Assembly: GCF_016807185.1 (NCBI RefSeq)
Contig: NZ_JAEVYN010000003.1
Location: forward strand, 124,001 to 188,000
Direction of reading: 5' to 3'
Length of the DNA: 64,000 nucleotides
DNA from: Leptolyngbya sp. Cla-17
Lineage (GTDB): Bacteria; Cyanobacteriota; Cyanobacteriia; Leptolyngbyales; Leptolyngbyaceae
Shown here piece after piece: positions 8,227-16,194 of this stretch. Under the pieces are notes generated by a model, which saw only the letters and a program-made list of their open reading frames with translations, was not told the origin of the DNA and did not search any database. Each line of letters opens with the position of its first letter. The first letter of the stretch is position 1. Position numbers and translations under genes: made by a program.

Positions 8227-8260
8227 CAGCACCCCGCATGCGGCTCCGCACGGGGCGCTT
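8227..8260 (-). ncRNA. Domain V of the outer group II intron
   Basis: The 34-nt hairpin starts AAGCGCCCCGTGCGG and ends CGCATGCGGGGTGCTG. AGC pairs with GCT, GCCCC with GGGGT, and GTGCG with CGCAT around a GAGC loop, leaving the typical internal bulge. The inner intron's GTGCG 5' end begins at the very next base (8226). Confidence 0.55.
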
Positions 8261-8940
8261 CCTCAAAGAGGTTTAGACACTTCAACTCCAAGAATTGATG
8301 TCCAGGACTGGTTACGCAATTAAGCGCCGACAAATTAGCTCCCCCGTCCGGGTTCATCGCCACGTCGAGCTTTACGCCTCCTCCCTGCTCTTTGAAGTTC
8401 AGCCCTTCACCCTGTCTCATCCATTACGATGAGCGTTTGGCTACTATGGCTTCTGCTGACTTCTGCTCAATCACTCCTGGTGTTACCACCAGACGCGCTG
8501 CCTGAGTTTCCGTAGGGTTCTGTGGCTCCCTAGCCGTTTCCAGCTAGACCTCAATCAGACTCCCGTAGACACTCAGACTGCCTCTTGAGCAGATCTCCCC
8601 AGATAAGACCGTGAACTGTCCCTGCACAACCGCATCATTTACTGTGTTCCCTGAACCAAAAGGCTTTGTGATGTTGTGCTCACTCGCCACAGGAATCTCA
8701 GCCTTCTATGACGTTTCTGTCCGTCAGCTCGCAGGTTTGCCTCCAGCTTCCTTCAGACCCTTCCTCACGGAAACGCCCTTGCCTTAAGCTAGTCGTTGTC
8801 GTCACTCGGATCTTTTCGATCATTTGGACGTTGGTTCTCCGACAGGGGACTTTCACCCCATAAGTTCACGCCCATGCTGGGCGTACACAATCCGCCTGCA
8901 CACCGACCGTATGGAGTTGGTAGCGTTGAGTCAGAAAGCT

Positions 8941-8971
8941 CACTAACGGCGGGTGAAGCGGAACGTTAGGC
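8941..8971 (+). other. Possible attC right half-site
   Basis: GAAGCGGAACGTTAGGC ends in GTTAGGC, a perfect match to the GTTRRRY core, and resembles the right arm of site C (CAAGCGAACCGTTAGGA). No matching left arm was found between 5348 and 8940, either across or outside the introns. It may be a decayed or intron-disrupted attC. It directly abuts the LysR stop codon. Confidence 0.3.
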
Positions 8972-9889
8972 TTACTGGTTTACTCCACAGTCTGATACCC
9001 ATAGGTTGAGCTTGAATTCATTCGTGAGATATTTGATAAAGCAACGCACCTTTGCAGGGATAAATCGCCCTCGTCGATAAACAGCATGAATGGGCAAAGG
9101 GACGGGTTGATACTCTCTTAAAACGATACGAAGGCTATCAGAGTTAAGCAAATCGCCAAACAACCAAACGGGGCAAACGGCAACTCCTAAACCGGATAAA
9201 ACCGCTTCTCGAATGATTGTAGAATTATCGGTTTGCAGATTACCTTTCGCCATGACCTGAACTGTCTCCCCCGTTGGCTGTTGAAAGTGCCACTCGTTTC
9301 CTGTGGCAAGGCGAGTGTAAACGATACAGTTATGGTTGACTAAGGCCTCAGGAGTTTGAGGCTCTGGGTGTTTGCAGAAGTAGGTTGTTGCACCAACCGT
9401 GACTCGGCGAGTCAAGCCAAGGTGATGGGTGATGAGCGTTGGATCGTTCACCTGCCCAATGCGAAGGGCGAGATCTGTACCCTCTTCAACCAAGTCAATA
9501 AAGCGATCGCTCAAAGTCAAATCTAGTTTGATATCCGGATATCGATCCAAAAAATCCTTAATGCAAGGCATGAGTACATGCTGTCCAAATGCAACAGGAC
9601 AGCTTACCCGTAGTGTTCCAACGGGGTTTTGCCGTTGCCCAACACTGGCTTCAGCCGCAGCAGCCGCATCCAACACCTCTTGGCAATGCTCAAAAAAGCG
9701 TTCTCCCTCTTGCGTCAATTGCAGCTTTCGAGTAGAGCGGGCTAAGAGTTGCACATCCAGGTAGTCTTCGAGGGCAGCAATTTGCTTACTTATCGTGGGC
9801 TGGCTGGTGTTAAGTTCACGGGCAACCGCAGAAAAACTTCCGGCTTCAACCACTCGCACAAAACTTTGAATACAGTCGAGGCGATCCAT
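8972..9889 (-). CDS. LysR-family transcriptional regulator
   Basis: A full-length 305-residue LysR-type regulator. The N-terminal HTH reads MDRLDCIQSFVRVVEAGSFSAVARELNTSQPTISKQIAALEDYL (residues 1-45), followed by the LARSTRKLQLTQEGERFF linker and a two-lobed periplasmic-binding-like effector domain (about 90-300). It is the DsdC/YafC-like subtype that often regulates an adjacent oxidoreductase. It is divergent from the SDR gene starting at 10046, with 156 bases between them, and a candidate operator lies 6 bases upstream of its start. It probably controls that SDR gene and itself; the effector is unknown. Confidence 0.93.
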   Translation of the reverse strand: MDRLDCIQSFVRVVEAGSFSAVARELNTSQPTISKQIAALEDYLDVQLLARSTRKLQLTQEGERFFEHCQEVLDAAAAAEASVGQRQNPVGTLRVSCPVAFGQHVLMPCIKDFLDRYPDIKLDLTLSDRFIDLVEEGTDLALRIGQVNDPTLITHHLGLTRRVTVGATTYFCKHPEPQTPEALVNHNCIVYTRLATGNEWHFQQPTGETVQVMAKGNLQTDNSTIIREAVLSGLGVAVCPVWLFGDLLNSDSLRIVLREYQPVPLPIHAVYRRGRFIPAKVRCFIKYLTNEFKLNLWVSDCGVNQ

Positions 9890-9894
9890 ACTTC

Positions 9895-9917
9895 ATTTAT
9901 TCTAAATCCGAATAAAT
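9895..9917. promoter_or_regulatory. Candidate LysR operator in the divergent promoter region
   Basis: ATTTATTC-TAAATCC-GAATAAAT is a perfect 8-bp dyad with a 7-base centre and contains the T-N11-A pattern typical of LysR boxes. It sits 6 bases upstream of the LysR start and in the gap shared with the divergent SDR gene. Confidence 0.55.
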
Positions 9918-10045
9918 CATATTCCATTCTGCTGGCTTCTCAAACATATTCGCATCAATCAAGATAAACGTATGGAGAGCAGAGCAACTTAACACAACGC
10001 AAAGGCTCTCCTACAAAAGGTTTCATGATTAGCTAGGAGATTGGT

Positions 10046-10783
10046 ATGAACATTCAAGAGTCCGTTGCGTTTGTCACAGGTGCAAATCGGGGCATTGGCA
10101 AAGCCTATGTTGAAGCGTTGATACAAGCGGGTATTCGTCGCATTTATGTTGCTGCTCGCAATGCAGACACGCTGGGCGATGTGGTTGCGATCTCCCCCGA
10201 TCGCATTATTGCCATCGCGTTAGATGTGACCGATCCCGATCAAGTGAATGCGGCAGCCCAAATGGCCCAGGATGTCACCTTGTTAATTAACAACGCTGGT
10301 GTATTGGGTTCTGGTGGTTTATTTACCCCTAAGAGTGTAGAGACGGCTCAGTGGGAAATGAACACCAATTACTTCGGCACACTCTCTATGGTGCGTGCTT
10401 TTGCACCCATTCTCAAGCGTAATGGTGGTGGCACGATCGTGAATCTGCTGACAATCGCCTCTGTGGTGAACGTACCCGTCTTTAGTTCCTACAGTGCCTC
10501 CAAAGCCGCGCTCTATTCCTTGACTCAAGGTGCTCGTGCCGAACTCGCAGCGCAGGGCACTCAGGTAATTGGTGTGTTTCCAGGACCCGTTGATACTGCC
10601 ATGTCTGAAGGGGTGCCCCTTGATAAAGTTGCCCCCATTGAAGTGGCAAAAGCGACACTGCACGCGATCGAACAGGGTCTGGAAGAGGTCTATCCCGATC
10701 CGGTTTCTCAAAGCGTATTCGCCAATTTGCAAGCACCGCTCAAAGACATTGAGAGGCAGTTTGCGGGTATGTTGCCTCAGTAA
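10046..10783 (+). CDS. Short-chain dehydrogenase/reductase (classical SDR)
   Basis: A 245-residue Rossmann-fold SDR. The cofactor loop is TGANRGIGKAY (residues 12-22), an acidic/AARN strand 2 end suggests dinucleotide discrimination, LINNAGVLG follows, and the catalytic Ser/Tyr/Lys set is in IASVVN...SYSASKAAL (YxxxK). The C-terminal FPGPVDTAM loop lies near the substrate site. The start ATG has AGGAG 6-10 bases upstream. It is divergent from the LysR gene and is its likely target. The substrate (a carbonyl or alcohol) is unknown. Confidence 0.92.
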   Translation: MNIQESVAFVTGANRGIGKAYVEALIQAGIRRIYVAARNADTLGDVVAISPDRIIAIALDVTDPDQVNAAAQMAQDVTLLINNAGVLGSGGLFTPKSVETAQWEMNTNYFGTLSMVRAFAPILKRNGGGTIVNLLTIASVVNVPVFSSYSASKAALYSLTQGARAELAAQGTQVIGVFPGPVDTAMSEGVPLDKVAPIEVAKATLHAIEQGLEEVYPDPVSQSVFANLQAPLKDIERQFAGMLPQ

Positions 10784-10796
10784 TTTGCTTTCAGAA

Positions 10797-10836
10797 GTTG
10801 AATTTGGCGAGCAAACCGCCGCTCGCCAAATTCAAC
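10797..10836. repeat. 16-bp perfect inverted repeat (hairpin) after the SDR gene
   Basis: GTTGAATTTGGCGAGC (10797-10812) and its exact reverse complement (10821-10836) flank an AAACCGCC loop. It lies 14 bases after the SDR stop and could terminate transcription, though no T tract follows. It also marks the junction where a second SDR's truncated 3' part begins, so it may be a rearrangement scar. Confidence 0.55.
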
Positions 10837-10852
10837 CTCCACTGGAATTACC

Positions 10853-11077
10853 GTGAATGCGATCGCGCCTAGACCCACTGAAACAGAACTGTTTCGAGCC
10901 AATAGCCCAATCGGCAATGAATCAGAACAACGCTTTCTTCAAAAATTGCCGATGCAACGCTTTGCCAAACCCAATGAAATTGCCGCCGCGATCACCTTCT
11001 TTGCCTCAGAAGATGCTTCGCATATCACCGGACAAACCTTATTTGTCGATGGCGGTAGCAGTCTTGGTGCAACCTAA
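10853..11077 (+). pseudogene. SDR C-terminal fragment
   Basis: About 74 codons encode only the C-terminal quarter of an SDR: NAIAPRPTETELFR, KLPMQRFAKPNEIAAAITFFASEDASHITGQTLFVDGGSSL. The substrate loop and the FVDGG dimer tail are typical, but the nucleotide-binding and YxxxK parts are missing. Upstream the frame stays open through TSTGITV (as in an intact SDR) up to the 16-bp hairpin, so the 5' part was lost there. It is not the missing end of the preceding SDR, which is complete. The TAA stop overlaps the first box of attC-like site C, as in integron cassettes. Confidence 0.75.
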
Positions 11078-11157
11078 CATTCGCTCGGAGCGGACTGATA
11101 AAAGATGTCAGTGCATTAGCGAGGTTTGTTTGCAGCCGCTCAAGCGAACCGTTAGGA
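11072..11157 (+). other. attC-like integron recombination site C
   Basis: The outer box ACCTAAC (11072-11078, fitting RYYYAAC) pairs with GTTAGGA (11151-11157). The inner arms ATTCGCTCGGAGCGG and CCGCTCAAGCGAAC pair with one extrahelical base, the hallmark of attC polarity. Total length is 86 bp, identical to site A, and the spacer shares AGTGCATT with it. The stop codon of the SDR fragment overlaps the first box. This is the best-formed site in the window. Confidence 0.75.
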
Positions 11158-11193
11158 TTTCAAGACATCCCCTATTCACGATTGAAGACACTC

Positions 11194-11637
11194 ATGTTCA
11201 CTTATGTTTGCCTTGGCACAAATGACATTGTTCGCGCAAGTGTTTTCTATGACGCTGTGCTCGGCACACTTGGGTTGTGGCGTTGCGATGTCTCAGGCGA
11301 ACCGGACTGGGAAGGCTGGGTCGGCTGGGGTACTTACGAAGACCAAGGCATCAAAGAGGTTGCGCTTTGGCTTGGCAAACCCTTCGACGGAAAGGCTGCT
11401 ATCGCTGGCAATGGTGTGATGATCGCACTGCACGCAAAATCCTGGAAAGCGGTTGAAGCGTTCTACTCGGCCGCCCTGTCCAATGGTGGTACATCCGAAG
11501 GGGCACCTGGACTCCGCCTGCAATATAACCCTGACTTCTATGCTGCCTACGTCCGCGATCTAGATGGAAACAAACTGGCGGTTGTGTGTCGTGGATTCAC
11601 GGAACGGCAAGGCAGTGATGAGTCTAAGAGATGGTAA
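11194..11637 (+). CDS. VOC/glyoxalase-superfamily protein
   Basis: About 147 residues of a vicinal-oxygen-chelate fold: MFTYVCLGTNDIVRASVFYDAVLGTLG is the usual first beta-alpha-beta unit, and FYAAYVRDLDGNKLAVVCRGF the closing metal-side strand (E/D and K positions typical of the Glo_EDI/BRP subfamily). Such proteins bind metals or drugs, or catalyse glyoxalase-like isomerisations; the substrate is unknown. The ATG at 11194 is preferred to an in-frame TTG at 11182. It follows attC-like site C by 36 bases and is 3 bases from the next gene, so the two probably form one transcript. Confidence 0.85.
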   Translation: MFTYVCLGTNDIVRASVFYDAVLGTLGLWRCDVSGEPDWEGWVGWGTYEDQGIKEVALWLGKPFDGKAAIAGNGVMIALHAKSWKAVEAFYSAALSNGGTSEGAPGLRLQYNPDFYAAYVRDLDGNKLAVVCRGFTERQGSDESKRW

Positions 11638-11640
11638 ATT

Positions 11641-12090
11641 ATGACACCAGAAATTAAGATAGCTTCGATAGAAGAGCTGGAAATTCTTTTGCCACTCGTT
11701 CGGGCGTTCCACGAATTCGAGGATCTCCACATTACAGAAGAACAAAGGAAAAGCTCACTTACTGCATTGTTGGCCAATGCATTACTTGGTGGAGTTTGGC
11801 TAGTTTATTATAATCACCAACCTGTTGGGTATATAGCACTGTGCCTTGGTTATAGTATTGAGTTCGCTGGAAAAGATGCTTTTATTGATGAATTCTACAT
11901 TAGACCTGAATTTCAAGGAAAGGGACTAGGGAAGCAAACCTTAGAATTTATTAAAATGGCGGCGAAAGATCTTGATATTCGCGCAATTCATCTTGAAGTT
12001 GCAAGAACGAACACTAATGCTCATAAGCTTTACTCTCGCTCTAACTTCGAGGTCCGTGACAAATATGTACTCATGTCAGTCAATTTATAA
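11641..12090 (+). CDS. GNAT-family N-acetyltransferase
   Basis: A 149-residue GCN5-related acetyltransferase. The acetyl-CoA loop is RPEFQGKGLGKQTLEFI (Q/RxxGxG/A) after the beta-4 strand DAFIDEFYI, and the C-terminal HLEVARTNTNAHKLYSRSNFEV matches the late alpha-4/beta-6 region. It transfers acetyl from acetyl-CoA to an amine; the substrate is unknown. It is more AT-rich than the preceding VOC gene, which suggests a different origin within the cassette region. The start ATG lies 3 bases after the VOC stop, implying translational coupling. Confidence 0.9.
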   Translation: MTPEIKIASIEELEILLPLVRAFHEFEDLHITEEQRKSSLTALLANALLGGVWLVYYNHQPVGYIALCLGYSIEFAGKDAFIDEFYIRPEFQGKGLGKQTLEFIKMAAKDLDIRAIHLEVARTNTNAHKLYSRSNFEVRDKYVLMSVNL

Positions 12091-12437
12091 TGAAACGTAT
12101 CAATTAATTCCAGCCTCTACTCAGTATCTCTATAAAGTTAAATTGCCAATCTAATGATGTGAAAGCCGTTAGAATCTGAACCGTATAGAGTATGAGTATT
12201 AGTGTGCCTAACAACGAGTGAACGGGGTCGTTGTGCCGCCTGAGATATTGATGAGGGCAGTACGCAGAGATTATTTATTAGTGTTCAGAGTCAATTTGTT
12301 TTCAGTTATCGATGAAACAGTCATTTGAGGTTTCTGGAAGGGTGATCCAATTATTTTTAATTGATCGATCTTTTGTTTGGTGAAGACTCTGGAGCAGGAA
12401 CAAACGAGACGAGTTTTGTGCCGGGAGGATCATTCAT
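12091..12437. other. Gene-free stretch with a GCCTAAC half-site
   Basis: No coding frame is convincing. GCCTAAC (12206-12212) fits an attC outer box and continues into a 7-bp hairpin ACAACGA/TCGTTGT (12211-12234), but no partner GTTRRRY arm follows at a suitable distance. GTTAGAA at 12168 also has no partner. It may be eroded cassette sequence. Confidence 0.4.
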
Positions 12438-12866
12438 CTAAAGCATCATCATTTCAAATTTCAGTTGTCCCGAAGTACAATGGCTGACGCTTATCTCCTC
12501 GGTTTGAACCGCTTGCACCTCAGCATTATGAACCAATTGTGCTTTTTGGATTGCTGCACGAACAATGCTGACGACGGTATTGTAAGCTAATCGAGTTGTC
12601 TGACTAATGCCCCACAGACTGCTGCCTTCACTGTGCGCTTGCAAGACTTGGCGAATTTGTTTAGCCCTGAGATGATGACGGTAGTAGAGACTGTCAAAGG
12701 ATTCGGAAAAGGTTTGATGGCAGATGGGACAGAGATAGTGCTGATGTCCGTTGGGCATCTTGCCATGTTTATGAGCTTTGGGATGACTACACAAGGAGCA
12801 TTGCATACACGGTTTATATTGAGAGATTCTGCCCTACTCTACTAATGCCACATCCGTTTGACGCAC
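12438..12866 (-). mobile_element. Truncated IS (IS1-like) with InsA-like remnant
   Basis: The minus-strand frame 12438-12806 encodes a zinc-finger/HTH InsA-like half-transposase: CSLCSHPKAHKHGKM, YLCPICHQTFSE, then IRQVLQAHSEGSSLWGISQTTRLAYNTVVSIV. The outer end GTGCGTCAAACGGATGTGG (about 12866 inward) matches the inverted repeat of the related element at 27340-28234. After about HNAEVQAVQTEEIS the sequence loses similarity and the catalytic half is absent. It is a dead fragment. Confidence 0.75.
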
Positions 12867-13114
12867 TACCATTCATTTAATAACAGCATTTTCTCAGCAA
12901 AATCTAATAGTTTTGTTAGGGTCACATCATATTGTTGCAGCCAATTTTACTTAAAGTCTTGAATCTGTGAACGGAGTGGGCGATCGCTTATTTCAAATTC
13001 TCAGGGTAGTGAATCAATGCAGCGTTTTGAGAAACAGAAAGTCCCTACGTAATCCTCTAATTGTTAGAATTCGTCAATCAGTTGGGTTTGGTGTACGCAA
13101 GTAACTATATTCGG

Positions 13115-14575
13115 ATGCTACTGATGCGCCAATTGTGGGAGACGATTCATCAACTTAAACAGAAACACTTCGCTTCATCCTCGTTGCAATTTCGTCTTAC
13201 TGCTGAAATTGCTACGTTGTCAGTCTTGTCTTTGGGTAGTGTCGCCATTTGGACAGGTTGGAAGATGCAACAAGTTTTGATTGCAACTCATACCCAGACT
13301 GTTGAATATATTGCAAGCCGCTTTCCTCGTGATATAGAACTCTACAGCGAGATGTTACCCGTCAAAACTGGACTGCAAAAAACAATTAATAATGTGGCTG
13401 TGCCGGGCTTAGTGGTTTGGGTCAAGAGCGTTGATGGTCAGCTATTGGCGCAGTCTATGGGCATGAATTCATCTTTTTCTGCCACGACTGAATTAATTTC
13501 TCTTGCAGAGATGCCTTTAAAGCCGCAAGTCTACCTAGTCGATCATCGCTATCTCATTTTGTATGTAAGCCCAGTGGTATTGCAGGGGAAATTGCTGGGT
13601 AAAGTTTACATGGCGCAGGATGTGACGGAGGAGCAACGTCATTTAATTGCAATGCTTCAGGGTTTAGCAGTGGTTTGCATCCTAGCAACGTTGTTGACCA
13701 TGGCAGCGATCGCTCTGCGGATTCGGCGATCGCTGCAACCATTACAGGATATCAACCAGATTGCAGGCGCAATTTCAGCCGAGGATTTGAGCAAAGTTAA
13801 ATTGCAACTGAGCAATGCTCCCAGTGAAGTAAAGGAACTGGTTCAAACCCTGAATATGATGCTGTTTCGGCTTTCAGAGGCTTGGGAACAACAACGTCAA
13901 TTTGTCAGCAATGTTTCCCATGAGCTGCGAACCCCTTTGACAGTTGTGCTGGGGTACGTGCAGAGCTTGCTGCGCCGTAGCACAAACCTCAACGATTATC
14001 AAAAAGAAGCTTTAGAGACTGCGGCTTCGGAAGCTGAGCGCACGGTTTGTCTGCTGCAAGATCTATTAGATCTTGCGCGGGCAGACAGTGGTTATATGCA
14101 CTATCAGCTAGAGCCAGTCATTCTTAACGACCTTGTTATCGAAGTGGCAGGAATGGCAGAAAAGTTTAGCAATCGCTCTGTCAAGGTTGAAGCTAAGAAA
14201 GAGGTTGAGGCGATCGCAGACCGTGATCGTTTGAAACAGGTGTTGATTAACTTGATTGATAATGCTATGAAGTACTCTGATCAGTCAATTGAACTGATTA
14301 TAGAACGGGTAAATCAACAGGCAATTATTCAAGTGTGCGATCGCGGTGTCGGCATTCCCCTTCAAGATCAAAGCCACATTTTTGAACGGTTCTATCGGGT
14401 AGATAAAGCTCGGACTCGTTTAGCTAACGACGGCATCACCCAAATGACTGGAGGACATGGGTTGGGGCTATCAATTGTAAAAACTTTGCTAGAAGGAATG
14501 GGCGGCAGCATTACTGTGCGATCAAAACTGGGTGAGGGGAGTTTTTTTGAGATCGTTTTACCCACGCAACTTTAG
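13115..14575 (+). CDS. Sensor histidine kinase (HAMP, HisKA, HATPase_c)
   Basis: A membrane sensor kinase. An N-terminal TM (LTAEIATLSVLSLGSVAIWTG) precedes an extracytoplasmic domain of about 120 residues; a second TM is LQGLAVVCILATLLTMAAIAL; then a HAMP linker, the phospho-acceptor box FVSNVSHELRTPLTVVLGYV, and the ATPase N box LINLIDNAMKYSD, G1 DRGVGIP and G2 GGHGLGLSIV. It is orphan-like: no response regulator is adjacent; the nearest is at 21310-21987. An earlier in-frame TTG at 13061 exists, but the ATG at 13115 is the first ATG. Its stop is 4 bases before attC-like site F. Confidence 0.9.
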   Translation: MLLMRQLWETIHQLKQKHFASSSLQFRLTAEIATLSVLSLGSVAIWTGWKMQQVLIATHTQTVEYIASRFPRDIELYSEMLPVKTGLQKTINNVAVPGLVVWVKSVDGQLLAQSMGMNSSFSATTELISLAEMPLKPQVYLVDHRYLILYVSPVVLQGKLLGKVYMAQDVTEEQRHLIAMLQGLAVVCILATLLTMAAIALRIRRSLQPLQDINQIAGAISAEDLSKVKLQLSNAPSEVKELVQTLNMMLFRLSEAWEQQRQFVSNVSHELRTPLTVVLGYVQSLLRRSTNLNDYQKEALETAASEAERTVCLLQDLLDLARADSGYMHYQLEPVILNDLVIEVAGMAEKFSNRSVKVEAKKEVEAIADRDRLKQVLINLIDNAMKYSDQSIELIIERVNQQAIIQVCDRGVGIPLQDQSHIFERFYRVDKARTRLANDGITQMTGGHGLGLSIVKTLLEGMGGSITVRSKLGEGSFFEIVLPTQL

Positions 14576-14578
14576 AAA

Positions 14579-14663
14579 CCCTCACGGCAAAAGTCAGCGG
14601 TTGCAGATTTCCTCGAACTCAGCCCTAGGATACCCATCAATCCGCTGCACTTATGGGTTAGCT
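14579..14663 (-). other. attC-like recombination site F, reverse orientation
   Basis: Read on the minus strand: AGCTAAC (14657-14663), then CCATAAGTGCAGCGG, a spacer, CCGCTGACTTTTGC, and GTGAGGG (14579-14585). The inner GCAGCGG/CCGCTG stem and 85-bp length match sites A and C. One outer box has G in place of T (GTGAGGG for GTTAGGG), so it may be weakened. The stop codon of the minus-strand GrpB gene lies inside its left arm, the usual cassette arrangement, but the orientation is opposite to sites A-C. Confidence 0.55.
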
Positions 14664-15179
14664 AGGTGTTGTCGAGCTTTTTGCATCACAGACTCGATGT
14701 ACTCGGCTTTGCCTGTTGTGTACGCTTCCCGATCGCTGAAAAAGCGTTGAGCAAGATTGTACTTCAATCGTGCATAACGTTCGGCTTCGTCTGAATGCTT
14801 GCGAAGGTGGTCTCGAAACAACAAACGCTCCCACAATGCGCTATCTGGTTCAACCATGTGAATGTGATGAGTGCGTGGACCGTTTGGGGGGTAAACCTTT
14901 CACAAAAAACATCCGCTGGGGGTCAGGATCATCAAACCAGTAAGCATAACCCAGGTACTCTAGCTGAGAAACTGCAACTTGTTTTGCTTCTGCAAGTGAG
15001 CGTACCTCTACCAACAAATCAATAATGGGCTTCGCCGCTAACCCTGGAACTGCTGTGCTGCCAAAATGCTCAATACGAGTGATGAGATCTCCGTCTAAAA
15101 CCGCCCGAATGCTTACAGCTTCTTGTTCAAAAAGTAGCACCCAGTTTGGGTTGTAATCAGTGATGATAATTTCATCCAT
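14651..15179 (-). pseudogene. GrpB-family protein, frameshifted
   Basis: Two minus-strand frames join into one GrpB (UPF0157) protein of about 175 residues: MDEIIITDYNPNWVLLFEQEA...IEHFGSTAVPGLAAKPIIDLLVEV and then MVEPDSALWERLLFRDHLRKH...YARLKYNLAQRF. GrpB-like proteins have a nucleotidyltransferase fold with the GSTAVPG and D-x-D motifs; the function is unsettled. The frames part at a G6 run (14886-14891, plus strand): one G fewer restores GLPPNGPRTHHIHMVEP. This could be a real frameshift or a base-call error. The 3' end overlaps attC-like site F, so the gene looks like a reverse-oriented cassette. Confidence 0.8.
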
Positions 15180-15717
15180 CGGTCTGCAACTTGTCGATAT
15201 GAACTGGGCCGACCCAATGCTAACCCTTCTACAGACAATCTAATACCGCTCCAACCTAGAACCGAAGCCAGCTCCTAAGAAACTAGATTCTGAACGAGTA
15301 TATATACTCAACTTACGAACTCAGTTTCTTTCACCCTGAAGGTGCGTCAGCACGTGGATTGCTAACTACTAATTCATTGGACTGTTTCTGCATAATGACC
15401 CTGCCAAGTGGATTATCAGGATTTTTTCCGTATATTTTCAGAAATTGGTTTGCATGAGGCGAAAGACTTTTGGGACTAACGCGATCGCGCTACTTATAGC
15501 GATGAGTCAGCAAATCTCCTTGTCTGTAGATGTGGTGCGATCGCAATCTGAGAAGAAGCTGAATTCAAGCTGAGAGTTTTTTACGACTACATTCAGGAGA
15601 TTCCTGCTCTTACTTCAGATAGGCTTCAGTGCTGACTGAGATGCTTTTAACCAGTGAGCCAGTAAGGTTTACTCAAGAAAATCATCTCACGATTCAACAG
15701 TTAGTCAGGAGTAACCC
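15180..15717. other. Intergenic region, no gene recognised
   Basis: About 540 bases without a convincing frame on either strand, with several HIP1-type GCGATCGC variants (15480-15545). The minus-strand stretch near 15220 contains GGGTTAGCA, but no matching attC left arm was found. The region after 15630 probably carries the promoter of the secreted-protein gene; a SD-like AGGAG lies at 15708-15712. Confidence 0.4.
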
Positions 15718-16083
15718 ATGAAATTAGCTTCTTTGCTTACAGGTCTTGCAGTGGTTGGATTATTTACCGTTGGAGATGTTTCATTAACGGCAGTGCATCC
15801 TTCATTGACTCAAGTAGCCACTGCGGCTGAAATGCCAACTGCTCAACAAAAAATCGCCCTAATCACTAAAAATAAAGGGCAAATCGGCGGTGGCGATCAA
15901 CTCCGTCGATTTTTCTTCGGAGAGTTAGATCCAATCGGCATTCAGCCAGGTGGTGGAGGTCATGTGGTCAACCTATATAACAAAGCCAACGATGTGACCT
16001 TCTCATACTGTGCGCATTTTGACGTGGTGGTTGCAGTGAAGAAGGGAAAAGTGGCTCAGTTTCTTGCCAGTGAAGTGAAGTAG
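15718..16083 (+). CDS. Small exported protein of unknown function
   Basis: 121 residues with a Sec-type signal peptide (KLASLLTGLAVVGLFTVGDVSL, possible cleavage near ATAAEM at about 37-40). The mature part is short, with RRFFFGELDPIGIQPGGGGHVV and a closing VVVAVKKGKVAQFLASEV strand; it contains one Cys. I recognise no family. The ATG is preceded by AGGAG 5 bases upstream. It is separated from the DUF4079 gene by 111 bases on the same strand and could be co-transcribed. Confidence 0.7.
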   Translation: MKLASLLTGLAVVGLFTVGDVSLTAVHPSLTQVATAAEMPTAQQKIALITKNKGQIGGGDQLRRFFFGELDPIGIQPGGGGHVVNLYNKANDVTFSYCAHFDVVVAVKKGKVAQFLASEVK

Positions 16084-16194
16084 GGCACACAGTCAAAAAA
16101 ATCAAAATTTAGAAGCTAGGAGTCAGAAGAAAATACAATTTCTTTTTCCTAGCTGCTTTTTATCAGAATCACCCCAATTCAAGAGAGGTTGTAT

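Larger units (their letters stand above)
6031..8888 (-). mobile_element. Outer group II intron, ORF-less, split by an inner intron (twintron)
   Basis: On the minus strand the intron begins GTGTACGCCCAGCATGGGCG (5' end 8888), the typical domain I start of bacterial group II introns, then GGGGTGAAAGTCCCC. Domain V is the 34-nt hairpin at 8227-8260, starting AGCGCCCCG with the AGC triad paired to GCU. The DVI-like hairpin GGGACGGGGAGG...CCTCCCTGTTACCCGAT, with a candidate bulged A 7 nt from the end, lies at about 6031-6067, on the far side of the inner intron. Without the inner intron (6068-8226) the outer RNA is about 700 nt and encodes no maturase, so any splicing would depend on a protein in trans. 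Boundaries are inferred from consensus ends. Confidence 0.65.

Noticed and set aside
7902..8420. Several 70-90 codon frames near 8 kb
   Set aside because: They lie in structured group II intron RNA and overlap on both strands.
12206..12240. GCCTAAC plus hairpin as a fifth attC
   Set aside because: No right arm with GTTRRRY is found within about 150 bases; only a half-site is recorded.
15215..15250. GGGTTAGCA (minus) as an attC right end upstream of GrpB
   Set aside because: No left arm or inner GCGG/CCGC stem could be paired with it.
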